A DNA stretch of 47,364 nucleotides from an uncultured Collinsella sp. (GTDB taxonomy: Bacteria; Actinomycetota; Coriobacteriia; Coriobacteriales; Coriobacteriaceae). Below, piece after piece: positions 39,266 through 47,364 of this stretch (its first letter is position 1; every line of letters starts with the position of its first letter). The position numbers and the translations under genes are program-made. The stretch is from the NCBI GenBank assembly GCA_902470365.1, contig CABRFZ010000017.1:1-47364 (forward strand). The letters are read 5' to 3'. The notes under the pieces were generated by a model that was not told the DNA's origin, did no database searches, and saw only the letters and a program-made list of their open reading frames with translations.

Positions 39266-40615
39266 CTACTCAACAACATGACCGATAAGCTCGTAGCAAA
39301 AGCTATCGGTAAACTCGACCGTCAGAATATCGCCCACAGATGCCTCGCTGGCATCCAGATGCACCGCACCGTCGGAATCGGGCGCCTGGAACCAGGCGTG
39401 TCCGATGAGCTCGGCACCGTCCTCGGTCTCCTCGATACCGTCGACGATCACCTGGGCGCGTTCGCCCACGTGCGCGGCAGTCGCGGCAAAGCCGAGCGAC
39501 TCGGCCAGGTCCATAGCCTCCTGGGCGCGCTCGAGCTTGACCTCCTCATCGACCTGGCCCTCCATCTTGGCGGCCAGGCTGCCCTCCTCACGCGAGTAGG
39601 CAAAGACGCTCGTGTAGTCAAAGCCGACGGTGTCCATAAAGTCGATAAGATCGCGGAACTCGTCGTCGGTCTCGGTCGGGAAACCCACCATGGCCGTGGA
39701 GCGAATCACGATGCCGGGGATGCGCTCGCGCAGGTCGCTGAACAGGTCCTCGAGCTCCTGGCGCGAACCGGAGCGGCGCATGGCCTTGAGGATGCGCGCG
39801 TCGCAGTGCTGCACGGGGATATCGATATAGGGCAGCACCTCGGGAGTATCGCGAATGGTCTCGATAAGCTCGTCGGTCATGCCCTCGGGCTGCAGGTAGA
39901 GTACACGGACCCAAACGTTATGAGGACGCACCGCCTCAGCAACGGCCTGCAGCAGCTGCGCCAGATTGCGCGGCGCGCCCTCGGCGAGGTTCTCGTCGGC
40001 AAAGTCGGTACCCCAGATGCCCGTGTCCTGACCGATCAGTACGATCTCGCGCACACCGCCGGCGACCAGATCGCGCACCTCGGAGATAATGCTCTCGGCA
40101 TTGCGCGAGTGATAACGACCGCGGATATACGGGATCATGCAGAAGCTACAGAAGCGGTTGCAGCCATCAGAGATCTTGACGTAGGCGACAGCGCCCTCGA
40201 CGGTGCGCTTGACCTGCGGAATATAGGCGGCAATCTCGCGCTCAACACCCAGCACGTCATCGATGACCGCCACGATGCCGTCTTCCTCGTCGGCCTTCAC
40301 AAAGGCCGCGACCTCGGGCAGCTCGTCGGGCAGGTCGTCGCCGTAGCGTGACGGCACGCAGCCGCACATGACGATCGGGCAGGAACGAACGCCGTCCTGC
40401 ACCTCATTGGCAAGCTCGAGTGTGGTCTCGATGCTCTCGGACGTTGCGGAGGCAAGGAACGAGCACGTATTGACAATGGCGATATCGGCATCCTGCGGAT
40501 CGGATGCCTCCTCGTAGCCCGCGGCGGTCAGCAGCGAACGCATACGGTCGGTATCGACCTCGTTCTTGGCGCACCCGAGGGTGATATAGAGTACGGAGCC
40601 CAACGGAGTATCCAT
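39266..40615 (-). CDS. rimO: Ribosomal protein S12 methylthiotransferase RimO
   Basis: A 449-residue radical SAM enzyme that methylthiolates an aspartate of ribosomal protein S12. The N-terminus has YITLGCAKNEVDTDRM, with further cysteines in VNTCSF and MCGCVPSR. The radical SAM motif is in DGCNRFCSFCMIPYIRGRYHSR and a TRAM domain ends the protein. LGCxKNxVD at the N-terminus separates it from MiaB, which is also in this window. RBS AAAGGA precedes the start. Confidence 0.95.
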   Translation of the reverse strand: MDTPLGSVLYITLGCAKNEVDTDRMRSLLTAAGYEEASDPQDADIAIVNTCSFLASATSESIETTLELANEVQDGVRSCPIVMCGCVPSRYGDDLPDELPEVAAFVKADEEDGIVAVIDDVLGVEREIAAYIPQVKRTVEGAVAYVKISDGCNRFCSFCMIPYIRGRYHSRNAESIISEVRDLVAGGVREIVLIGQDTGIWGTDFADENLAEGAPRNLAQLLQAVAEAVRPHNVWVRVLYLQPEGMTDELIETIRDTPEVLPYIDIPVQHCDARILKAMRRSGSRQELEDLFSDLRERIPGIVIRSTAMVGFPTETDDEFRDLIDFMDTVGFDYTSVFAYSREEGSLAAKMEGQVDEEVKLERAQEAMDLAESLGFAATAAHVGERAQVIVDGIEETEDGAELIGHAWFQAPDSDGAVHLDASEASVGDILTVEFTDSFCYELIGHVVE

Positions 40616-40641
40616 GTTGGAGAGCGGTCCTTTCGAATGAA

Positions 40642-41139
40642 TTAACGGTAGTTGGTGAACTGCAGCGGCTGACCGTAGTCCTGGCCGCGCAGGAACTGGA
40701 TCACGGTCTGCAGCGCATCCTTGGAAGCAGAGGAAACACGCAGTTTGTCGGCCTCAATCGTCACCTTGACCTTGAGCTTCTGATCCTTAATGTCCTTATT
40801 GATCTTCTTGGCAGTCGTCTGGTCGATACCCTCGACGATGTGACCGAGCACGCGCACGGTACCGCCCGTTGCAGCCTGAGGCGCATCCCAGGACACGGCC
40901 TTAAGATCGATACCGCGCTTGATGAGCTTGGAGCTCAGGACATCGATGATCTGCTTGGAGACAAAGTCGGCCGGGGCGTTGATCGTAAAGAGCTTGTCGC
41001 CCTTCGAAAGCGCGATGGTGGCGCCAGAGTCCTTGAGGTCATAGCGCTGGGAAATCTCGCGCGTGGTCTGCTGGAAGGCATTGTCGACCTCCTGCATATT
41101 GACCTCGGACACGACATCGAAGCTGGAATCTTTAGCCAT
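40642..41139 (-). CDS. yajQ: YajQ family nucleotide-binding protein
   Basis: A 165-residue YajQ/UPF0234 protein. The start DSSFDVVSEVNMQEVDNA, the middle SKLIKRGIDLKAV and the end LRGQDYGQPLQFTNYR are diagnostic. Some members bind cyclic di-GMP or nucleic acids; the role here is not known. It lies between the rodZ-like gene and rimO on one strand with gaps of 26 bases each. Confidence 0.94.
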   Translation of the reverse strand: MAKDSSFDVVSEVNMQEVDNAFQQTTREISQRYDLKDSGATIALSKGDKLFTINAPADFVSKQIIDVLSSKLIKRGIDLKAVSWDAPQAATGGTVRVLGHIVEGIDQTTAKKINKDIKDQKLKVKVTIEADKLRVSSASKDALQTVIQFLRGQDYGQPLQFTNYR

Positions 41140-41165
41140 GGGTAATCCTTTCGCTTACGAGCGGC

Positions 41166-42677
41166 TTAGTAGCTGTCGTACGAATAGTCATCTGAATAGG
41201 GCGTAGTCTGCCCGTCGGTGGCGGCATCGGTGCCGTCCGTGGACTGGGCGTCGGATCCATCAGTTCCGTCGGTACTTTCGGTGCCATCGGTGCCATCGGA
41301 GCTCTCGCCGTCCTTGGACTCGGTCGTCTCCTTCTTGGGAACGGTGATCGTCACGCGTGCCACGCCCGACGTCTTAGTGTCGTAGCGGACCTTTTCGCCG
41401 TTCTTGGTAACGGTGACATCGGAAGGCTTGGACGTGGTGATCTCGATCGAGGACTCGGGTGTGTATTCCTGCTCAAAGGGGCCGGTCGCCTGGGCGCCAT
41501 AGACCGACTTGCCATCAACCTTGACCTCAATCCAAGCAGTCTTGCCCTTGGCAACGGAGATCTTGACCTTTGTGACCTCGTTCTCCTCCTTCTTGGCCAT
41601 CGTCTTAGCGGCATCCGAATCGGTGGACTCGTCCGTCGTCTCATCGGTATCTTCATCCTCGTCGACGGATTCGGTCTTCTTGGAAGACTTCTTAGTCGAT
41701 GTCTTGGTGGCAACGGGCGTCTCGGGCGTCGCCTCGGGCGCCGAGGAGCCGCAGCCACGCAGGAGCACCACGATGAGCACGATCAGCAGCAGCGCCACGG
41801 CACCGATGCCGGCGTAAACGATACGAGGATCGAGACCGTTGTTCTGGGGAGCACGCCCACTGCCGCGTCCACGATTGGAGCCACCGCGACCAGTGCCTTG
41901 GGGCATACGACCGCGGTTATTGTCGGAACGTCCGCGATAGCTACCCTGGCGCTGCATATTGCGCTGGCCCGAGCGGGGGGCGAGCTCGCCGCGACCCTGG
42001 TAGTTGCGCTGGCCAGAACGAGGCACCGAGGAGCGCTGGCTAAAGGTCTGCGACTGAGATCGAAGGCGAGGGGTCACCTGCGTAGTATCGGCGTCTGCAT
42101 AGCCGCCGCGCGGACGACTGGAGGAAACGCCACGGTACCCGCGATCGGAATAACCACCATCGCCGTAGCCGGCACGAGGGTCACGTGCGACACCGCGGAC
42201 AGCGGGGAGTGCGCGCTCCTCGGGCGCCGGCGTGCTGCGAAAGCGATCGCGCTGGGAACGAATCTCCTCGCTCGAGCCCGTCTCGGTAACATAGCCAGCC
42301 TGCTGAGGGCGCTGGCCATAACGCGTCGAACGCCCACCCTGAACCATCAGGAAGCGGCCGTTGTCGACCGAGGAACGCGAATTGACGTAGCCGGCGGCGT
42401 CCTGAAAACGACCGCCCTGCTGCGACGTCTCGCGCTCATATGCCATCAGATCGTCAAAATAAGCGTTGACGACCTCCCGCGGATTGAGGCCCAAAAAGCG
42501 CGCATAGCTCGAAATCATGCCCTGCGCATAACCGCGCGGAGGCATCGATGCAAAATTGCCATTCTCGAAAAACTCGATGATCTGCGGCCTGATTTTGATG
42601 GTGTTGGCGACCTGCTGAATGGAAAGGCCCATTCGGCGACGCTGCTCGAGCAGCATGTCACCAAAGCGTGCAGCCAT
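41166..42677 (-). CDS. rodZ: RodZ-like protein with Arg/Gly-rich linker
   Basis: A 503-residue single-pass membrane protein. Residues about 5-75 are a RodZ-type helix-turn-helix (GDMLLEQRRRMGLSIQQVANTIKIRPQIIEFFE). Residues about 80-282 are low complexity, with a dense Arg/Gly/Asn/Gln stretch at 215-276 including a duplicated PRSGQRN. The membrane segment is at 286-307. Outside are a Ser/Thr/Lys/Glu linker, a beta-rich DUF4115-like domain (about 365-448) and a Thr/Asp/Gly/Ser-rich tail. RodZ links MreB to the wall machinery in rods; no mreB is in this window. The cytosolic linker is longer than usual. Confidence 0.86.
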   Translation of the reverse strand: MAARFGDMLLEQRRRMGLSIQQVANTIKIRPQIIEFFENGNFASMPPRGYAQGMISSYARFLGLNPREVVNAYFDDLMAYERETSQQGGRFQDAAGYVNSRSSVDNGRFLMVQGGRSTRYGQRPQQAGYVTETGSSEEIRSQRDRFRSTPAPEERALPAVRGVARDPRAGYGDGGYSDRGYRGVSSSRPRGGYADADTTQVTPRLRSQSQTFSQRSSVPRSGQRNYQGRGELAPRSGQRNMQRQGSYRGRSDNNRGRMPQGTGRGGSNRGRGSGRAPQNNGLDPRIVYAGIGAVALLLIVLIVVLLRGCGSSAPEATPETPVATKTSTKKSSKKTESVDEDEDTDETTDESTDSDAAKTMAKKEENEVTKVKISVAKGKTAWIEVKVDGKSVYGAQATGPFEQEYTPESSIEITTSKPSDVTVTKNGEKVRYDTKTSGVARVTITVPKKETTESKDGESSDGTDGTESTDGTDGSDAQSTDGTDAATDGQTTPYSDDYSYDSY

Positions 42678-45457
42678 CAGAATCCTCCAAACTCACGATC
42701 TTCACGTGCCATCTCGGCGTCGACAGATTCCAGCGCGGCAAGGCCTTCTTCATCCAGCAGGACCTCGCGCGGCTTGGAACCGTCGGGCGGTCCGACGACA
42801 CCCTTTTCTTCCAGCATGTCCATAATACGCCCGGCGCGCGCATAGCCAACCTTCAGGCGGCGCTGCAGGCCAGATGTGGAGCCCAGCTGCGATTCCACCA
42901 CAATATGAGCGGCTTCCCAGATAAGCGGATCGTCGTCCTGAGGCTCGGCAACGCCGGTGCGCACGATCCCGCCGCCACCTGCCATGGACATGGAGGCAGG
43001 TGCCACAGCCGACAGGATCTCCTCATGGTAGTCGGGCTCGCTTTGCGACTTAACAAACTCGACAATCTCGTTGATCTCGTCATCCGAAACAAAGCAGCCC
43101 TGGATACGGCGGGGCTTGCCCCAGTCGACCTTTGAGAACAGCATGTCACCTAAGCCGGTGAGCTTTTCGGCACCCATCTGGTCGATGATGACGCGGGAGT
43201 CGATGCCCGTTGCGACGTTGAAGGCGATACGGTTGGTAATGTTAGCCTTGATGAGACCCGTCACCACGTTAGAGCTCGGACGCTGGGTCGCCACGATAAG
43301 GTGGATACCGGCGGCACGGCCCAGCTGGGCGATACGCACAATCGACGCCTCGACGTCCTTGCCGGCAACCATCATCAGGTCCGAAAGCTCGTCGATGATG
43401 ATGACCAGGTAGGGCATCTTTTGCGGCGGGTTATCGTAATGCTCAAACTCGCCGGCGGCCTGCTTTTCGTTATAGGTCGAGATCTTGCGCACGTTAAGGC
43501 GCTCGAAGACTTTCAGGCGGCGCTCCATCTCGGACACCGCCCACTGCAAGGCACTCGCGGCCTGCTTGGGCTCGGTCACTACGGGCACGTAAAGATGCGG
43601 CAGGCCGTTATAGCCTGCGAGCTCGACGCGCTTGGGGTCGACCATGATCAGACGAACGTCCTCGGGAAGGGCGCGCATGAGCAGGGTCGTGATGATGGAG
43701 TTGATCATGACCGACTTACCGGAACCCGTGGTACCGGCGATCAGCAGGTGGGGCATCTTGGCGAGGTCGGCGACGACCGGCGTGCCCTCTGCGTCGCGGC
43801 CAATGGCAAGCTCAAGCGGACCGCCCTTAACATAGGGCAGCACGTCGCCCAAGTTGACGTTCTGACGCTTACGATTGGGAATCTCGATACCCACGAGCGA
43901 GGTACCGGGAATCGGCGCAAAGATACGCACGGACTGGGCGGCAAGCGAAAGCGCAATGTCGTCCTCAAGGCTCGAAATCTTGCTCACGCGCTCGCCCTCG
44001 CCGGGCTGCAGCTTAAAGGTCGTCACCGTGGGACCGGCAATCCAGCCGACGACGCGAGCGCTACGGCCAAACTCAAGCAGCGTTGATTGCAACGACTCGG
44101 CGGTCTGCTCCAGCTCCTTGTCCGAAGACGCGGCAGAAGCGGACTGAGGGTTTGCATGCAGGATTTCGAGCGGCGGAAGCTTAAGGCCGTCCTCTTCTTC
44201 GCCCTCGTTATCCACGGGGGCATTGACCGCTCCCCCATCGCTCGAAGTAGACGCCTCGACAGCGCCCGCCACAGCCGTATCGGCAACCTTGGGATGCTTG
44301 AGGAAATCAGGGATTTGAGGGGCGGCCGAGACGGGATTCACGGCGAACGGCGGCTCGGACTCGTCGACCTTGTCCGGATCGTCCTCCATCGAAAGCTGAC
44401 CGGTCACTTGGCCGCGCTTGGCATGGCGGCGCGGCAGCAAGGTGGTTTTAGCAGTCTCGAGCGGAGCCTCGTCGTCCTCGTCATCACCCTCGGTAAGCTC
44501 AATCTCGCTCTCGGACCAAGACGGGTCGGGCTCGCTCGTATTGAGCTTGGGAGCCGTCTTGCCTTTCTTGGCATGACGGCGAGGCAGCAGCGTCGTCTTA
44601 GCGCGCTCGGCCTCCACGGCATCGGACACGTCGACAAACGGATCCTCGTCCTCGTCACCATCGTCCAAAACCGGGTCCGCATCGTTGCCCATGACCGCGG
44701 TCACGGCCATATCGGAGCCCTTTTGACGAAGAATGCTCAGATGCGGACGGGCAACACCGGGCACAGACAGGGCATCGTCGTCACCCCAAGGACTCGCGTT
44801 GACGTCGGCACGACGGCGCTCGGCAAAATCGGCCGCACGGTCGCGGGCAGAGCGCAAAACGCCGCCCACCGAAAAGCCGATGATGACAAAGCCAACGACG
44901 GCCAGACCCAACAGGACCACCATCGCGATAGGCTTACCCAGGGCATTCTGCAGCGCACTCGCAATAAACGCACCGATGTAACCACCCGAGGCGGACAGGT
45001 TTTGCGGCATGAACATAAGGTCGCAAGAGTCGCTCGTACCAGGCACCATCAGCGAAAGAATGGAGACGACGGCGATAAAGACAACGGCGCCGCCCGCAAC
45101 GGAGCGCACGTTGAGCGGCGAGTCCTCGCCTAAAAAGAGCGTGGCGGCAAATAGCAAAATGACAATCGGCAGCACGTAGGCTCCCAGACCAAAGCCCAGG
45201 TGGTAGAAACCGGCAACCGCAGCCGTAACGGGTGCGGTCGCCGGCGAAATCACGGCAATGAAGGACGCAATCGCCAAAACGGCAATGACTACGCCGGCGA
45301 TATCGCGGTTGGCCGAAGGCTCGACCAGGGGCTCGAAATCGTCGAAGTCGGCCTCATGGCCCTTATTGGCACGAAGACGGGAACCGGCACCCTTAGCAGA
45401 TGCCGGTTGGTTGTTGGCTTTATTGCCTTTGGCGTTTTGTGCAGATCCGCGCGCCAA
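42677..45457 (-). CDS. ftsK: DNA translocase FtsK
   Basis: A 926-residue FtsK/SpoIIIE. Four to five hydrophobic segments lie in residues about 53-197. An acidic linker (about 215-430) contains two identical AKTTLLPRRHAK motifs at 286-297 and 336-347. The motor has GTTGSGKS (about 575-582), VDPKRVELAGYNGLPHL and LVIIIDELSDLMM. A C-terminal gamma domain with VVGPPDGSKPREVL would read DNA polarity sequences. It pumps DNA through the septum and helps resolve chromosome dimers. The stop overlaps the rodZ-like start (TGATG). It follows RNase J by 1 base. Confidence 0.97.
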   Translation of the reverse strand: MARGSAQNAKGNKANNQPASAKGAGSRLRANKGHEADFDDFEPLVEPSANRDIAGVVIAVLAIASFIAVISPATAPVTAAVAGFYHLGFGLGAYVLPIVILLFAATLFLGEDSPLNVRSVAGGAVVFIAVVSILSLMVPGTSDSCDLMFMPQNLSASGGYIGAFIASALQNALGKPIAMVVLLGLAVVGFVIIGFSVGGVLRSARDRAADFAERRRADVNASPWGDDDALSVPGVARPHLSILRQKGSDMAVTAVMGNDADPVLDDGDEDEDPFVDVSDAVEAERAKTTLLPRRHAKKGKTAPKLNTSEPDPSWSESEIELTEGDDEDDEAPLETAKTTLLPRRHAKRGQVTGQLSMEDDPDKVDESEPPFAVNPVSAAPQIPDFLKHPKVADTAVAGAVEASTSSDGGAVNAPVDNEGEEEDGLKLPPLEILHANPQSASAASSDKELEQTAESLQSTLLEFGRSARVVGWIAGPTVTTFKLQPGEGERVSKISSLEDDIALSLAAQSVRIFAPIPGTSLVGIEIPNRKRQNVNLGDVLPYVKGGPLELAIGRDAEGTPVVADLAKMPHLLIAGTTGSGKSVMINSIITTLLMRALPEDVRLIMVDPKRVELAGYNGLPHLYVPVVTEPKQAASALQWAVSEMERRLKVFERLNVRKISTYNEKQAAGEFEHYDNPPQKMPYLVIIIDELSDLMMVAGKDVEASIVRIAQLGRAAGIHLIVATQRPSSNVVTGLIKANITNRIAFNVATGIDSRVIIDQMGAEKLTGLGDMLFSKVDWGKPRRIQGCFVSDDEINEIVEFVKSQSEPDYHEEILSAVAPASMSMAGGGGIVRTGVAEPQDDDPLIWEAAHIVVESQLGSTSGLQRRLKVGYARAGRIMDMLEEKGVVGPPDGSKPREVLLDEEGLAALESVDAEMAREDREFGGF

Positions 45458-45458
45458 A

Positions 45459-47129
45459 CTAAACCTCCATGACGACCGGGATGATCATCGGACGAGTGCG
45501 CGTACGGCTCCAGATAAAGTTAGAGAGCGAGTCACGCACGGCCTTGCGAATGGCATCGGAACCGCTGCTCGTAAAGCTGAACTTGCCCTTCTCGATCGTC
45601 TTCATGATGGAAGCCGAGGCGTCCTCGGAAAACTGGTCGTCGATGGCAAAGGAGACACCGCGGCCCGAGAACTCGATGGCCTCGATCTTCTTGTGCTTGA
45701 GCGAAACGATAGCGACAGCCGTGACCATACCGTCGTTGGCAAGCTTCTGACGATCGCGCAGAACGATAGGGTCGGTATCGCCGATACGCAGGCCGTCGAC
45801 GTAGACGACGCCAGACTCGACGGGCGTACCGCGCTTGACGATACCGCCACGCATCTCGAGCGTATCTCCGTTGTCGAGGATAAAGATATGATCATCCTTG
45901 ATGCCCATCTTACGGGCAAGCTGGGCATGGGCGCGCAGATGCACGGCCTCGCCGTGGACCGGCATAAAGTACGTAGGCTTGGCCATGGCCATCAGGAGCT
46001 TGAGCTCCTCCTGGCTACCGTGACCCGAGACGTGAACAAGGGCGCGGTTCTTATCCCACACGTCGCAGCCAAGCTTGGCGAGGCTGTTGACGACCTGCTG
46101 AACGGCCTTCTCGTTACCGGGGACCGGCGTTGCCGAGAGGATGACGGTATCGCCCTCGTGGATGGAGAGCGTCTTGTGCTCGCCGTTGGCCATGCGCGAA
46201 AGGGCCGACAGGGGCTCGCCCTGCGAACCGGTGCACATGACGACGATCTTGTCGTCGGGCAGGTTGTCAATATCGAAGGCATCGATGATATCGGCATCAT
46301 CGATGTTGAGATAACCGAGCTCGCGCGCCACGCGGGTGTTGGTGAGCATGGAACGGCCGGTCACGACGACCTTGCGGCCGCACTTGCGGGCGGCGTCGCA
46401 GATCTGCTGCAGTCGATGGATGTGGCTCGAGAACGACGCGACGAACACGCGCCCCGGAGCATTCTTGATGGCGTGCAGCAGATTGGGGCCAACCTCGGCC
46501 TCGGACTTGGTAAAGCCAGGAATCGTGGCGTTGGTGGAGTCGGACAGCAACAGGTCGATGCCCTGCTTGGCAAAGCGGCTGATAGCGGCATAGTCGGGCG
46601 TGACGCCGTCGATGGGCGTCTGGTCGAGCTTAAAGTCGCCGGTGTGCATAACGGTGCCCTGGTTGGTGCGGATAAACACGCCCAGAGCGCCCGGGATGGA
46701 GTGCGTCATCGAGAAGAAGTCGAGCGAGATGCCACCCAAATTGACGTGACTGCCACCCTTGACCTCACGGAACTTGGGTGCTCGAATGCGGAACTCGGAG
46801 AGCTTGCCCTCGATAAAGCCAAGCGTCAGCTTGCTCGAGAAGATGGGCACCTTGTTGTTGAGGTCCTGCAGCAGATACGGAAGCGAACCGGTGTGGTCCT
46901 CGTGGCCGTGGGTGACGACGATACCGCGGAGCTTCTCCTCGTTCTCCAGGACATAGGTGTAGTCAGGAAGCACCAGGTCGATACCGGGCTGGGAGTCATC
47001 CGGGAACATGAGACCAGCGTCGACGAGCACCATGTCGTCGCCGCACTCGAAGACCGTCATGTTCTTGCCGATGCCGTCAAGGCCGCCGAGCGGGATGATC
47101 TTCAAGGGAGATGATTTTTTAGCTGCCAT
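45459..47129 (-). CDS. rnj: Ribonuclease J
   Basis: A 556-residue metallo-beta-lactamase/beta-CASP ribonuclease with 5'-to-3' exonuclease and endonuclease activity in RNA maturation. The zinc motif HGHEDH is at residues 74-79, with MHTGDFKLDQTP, LLSDSTNATIPG, VMCTGSQGEPLSAL and VHVSGHGSQEEL following. A C-terminal domain completes the expected length. It is the first gene of the - strand block. The ribosome-binding site AAAGGAAA is rather distant from ATG 47129. Confidence 0.95.
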   Translation of the reverse strand: MAAKKSSPLKIIPLGGLDGIGKNMTVFECGDDMVLVDAGLMFPDDSQPGIDLVLPDYTYVLENEEKLRGIVVTHGHEDHTGSLPYLLQDLNNKVPIFSSKLTLGFIEGKLSEFRIRAPKFREVKGGSHVNLGGISLDFFSMTHSIPGALGVFIRTNQGTVMHTGDFKLDQTPIDGVTPDYAAISRFAKQGIDLLLSDSTNATIPGFTKSEAEVGPNLLHAIKNAPGRVFVASFSSHIHRLQQICDAARKCGRKVVVTGRSMLTNTRVARELGYLNIDDADIIDAFDIDNLPDDKIVVMCTGSQGEPLSALSRMANGEHKTLSIHEGDTVILSATPVPGNEKAVQQVVNSLAKLGCDVWDKNRALVHVSGHGSQEELKLLMAMAKPTYFMPVHGEAVHLRAHAQLARKMGIKDDHIFILDNGDTLEMRGGIVKRGTPVESGVVYVDGLRIGDTDPIVLRDRQKLANDGMVTAVAIVSLKHKKIEAIEFSGRGVSFAIDDQFSEDASASIMKTIEKGKFSFTSSGSDAIRKAVRDSLSNFIWSRTRTRPMIIPVVMEV

Positions 47130-47364
47130 AGGTTAGTGTGGTTTCCTTTCTTCGAAACGGGTCTGGAACAACCGACGGGGCGCTTCTGGCAAACCGACCG
47201 CCGGGAACGTACAAACATGCATCACAGAGTCGACGCAGTAACCACAGTATGATACCCATTTGCCCACCAACAGACCACCCATGCATCAAAGCCCCATCTG
47301 AACTGGTCTATCCCGCCGGTCTGGGGCCATCGGGGGCCGGGGCGGGTTAAGTTTGCTGCTCTAC
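47130..47364. other. Gene-free region upstream of the RNase J gene
   Basis: No convincing coding sequence. It should contain the RNase J promoter; a -10-like TATCAT lies near 47250-47256 on the - strand but I find no good -35. Near the window end a GC-rich imperfect stem (CCCGCC around 47312 with GGCGGG around 47342) could belong to a gene beyond the edge. Confidence 0.5.

Noticed and set aside
38750..40351. A 533-codon open frame on the + strand over pgsA and rimO
   Set aside because: Crosses two confident genes on the other strand and has no recognisable motif.
45258..47114. A 618-codon open frame on the + strand, antisense to RNase J
   Set aside because: It is an open antisense frame caused by GC-rich codon use. 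The translation shows no domain, and the - strand frame has full RNase J motifs.

Overview
The window looks like chromosomal backbone from a Coriobacteriia (Actinomycetota) gut bacterium, most likely Collinsella or a close relative. This is an inference from gene content and base composition, not from a database match. It is GC-rich. It combines an actinobacterial signature (PgsA2-like phosphatidyltransferase, GarA/OdhI-like FHA protein and FtsR-like MerR regulator side by side) with genes more familiar from Firmicutes (RNase Y, RNase J, SpoVS, DegV with DUF1836, a lexA/yneA-like SOS pair, ScpA/ScpB, a DUF512 radical SAM gene next to der). I see no phage, insertion sequence, CRISPR array or resistance island.

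Layout, left part (1-22535, + strand). A tRNA-Ala with its terminator is followed by a long run of tightly spaced, often overlapping housekeeping genes: ABC-F ATPase, small membrane protein, M50 protease, scpA, scpB, rluB, cmk, plsC, ispH, DUF512 radical SAM, der, plsY, gpsA, rpe, cysteine desulfurase, Nif3-like, zinc-ribbon protein, coaBC. They cover chromosome segregation, ribosome and tRNA maturation, phospholipid and isoprenoid precursors, CoA and Fe-S chemistry. tRNA-Pro with a strong terminator ends this block. Next come the phosphatidyltransferase/FHA/MerR cluster, apt, a secreted NlpC/P60 hydrolase and a DegV protein.

Middle (22536-29031). DUF1836 regulator and trxB lie on the - strand, and a UgtP-like glycosyltransferase lies on the + strand. 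A 394-base gene-free convergent region (25733-26126) separates the glycosyltransferase from dut and nrdR. It holds two copies of an element with a conserved core and unrelated but self-complementary stems, one just after each stop codon, with a bidirectional terminator hairpin between them. I consider this the most unusual thing in the window. Then comes an SOS module: a LysM membrane protein resembling YneA diverges from lexA, with three LexA-type boxes between them.

Right part (29016-47129, - strand). Reading with transcription: RNase J, ftsK, rodZ-like, yajQ, rimO, pgsA and cinA form one block ending in a UUCG-loop hairpin. recA-recX follow from a promoter with a LexA box in its spacer. 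A block with RNase Y, a GHKL-type ATPase of unknown role, spoVS, miaB, miaA and hflX comes last. RNA decay, tRNA and ribosome modification, cell division, membrane lipid synthesis and DNA repair are interleaved here.

All calls rest on reading the sequence and on general knowledge of the families. No alignment, structure prediction or database search was run.
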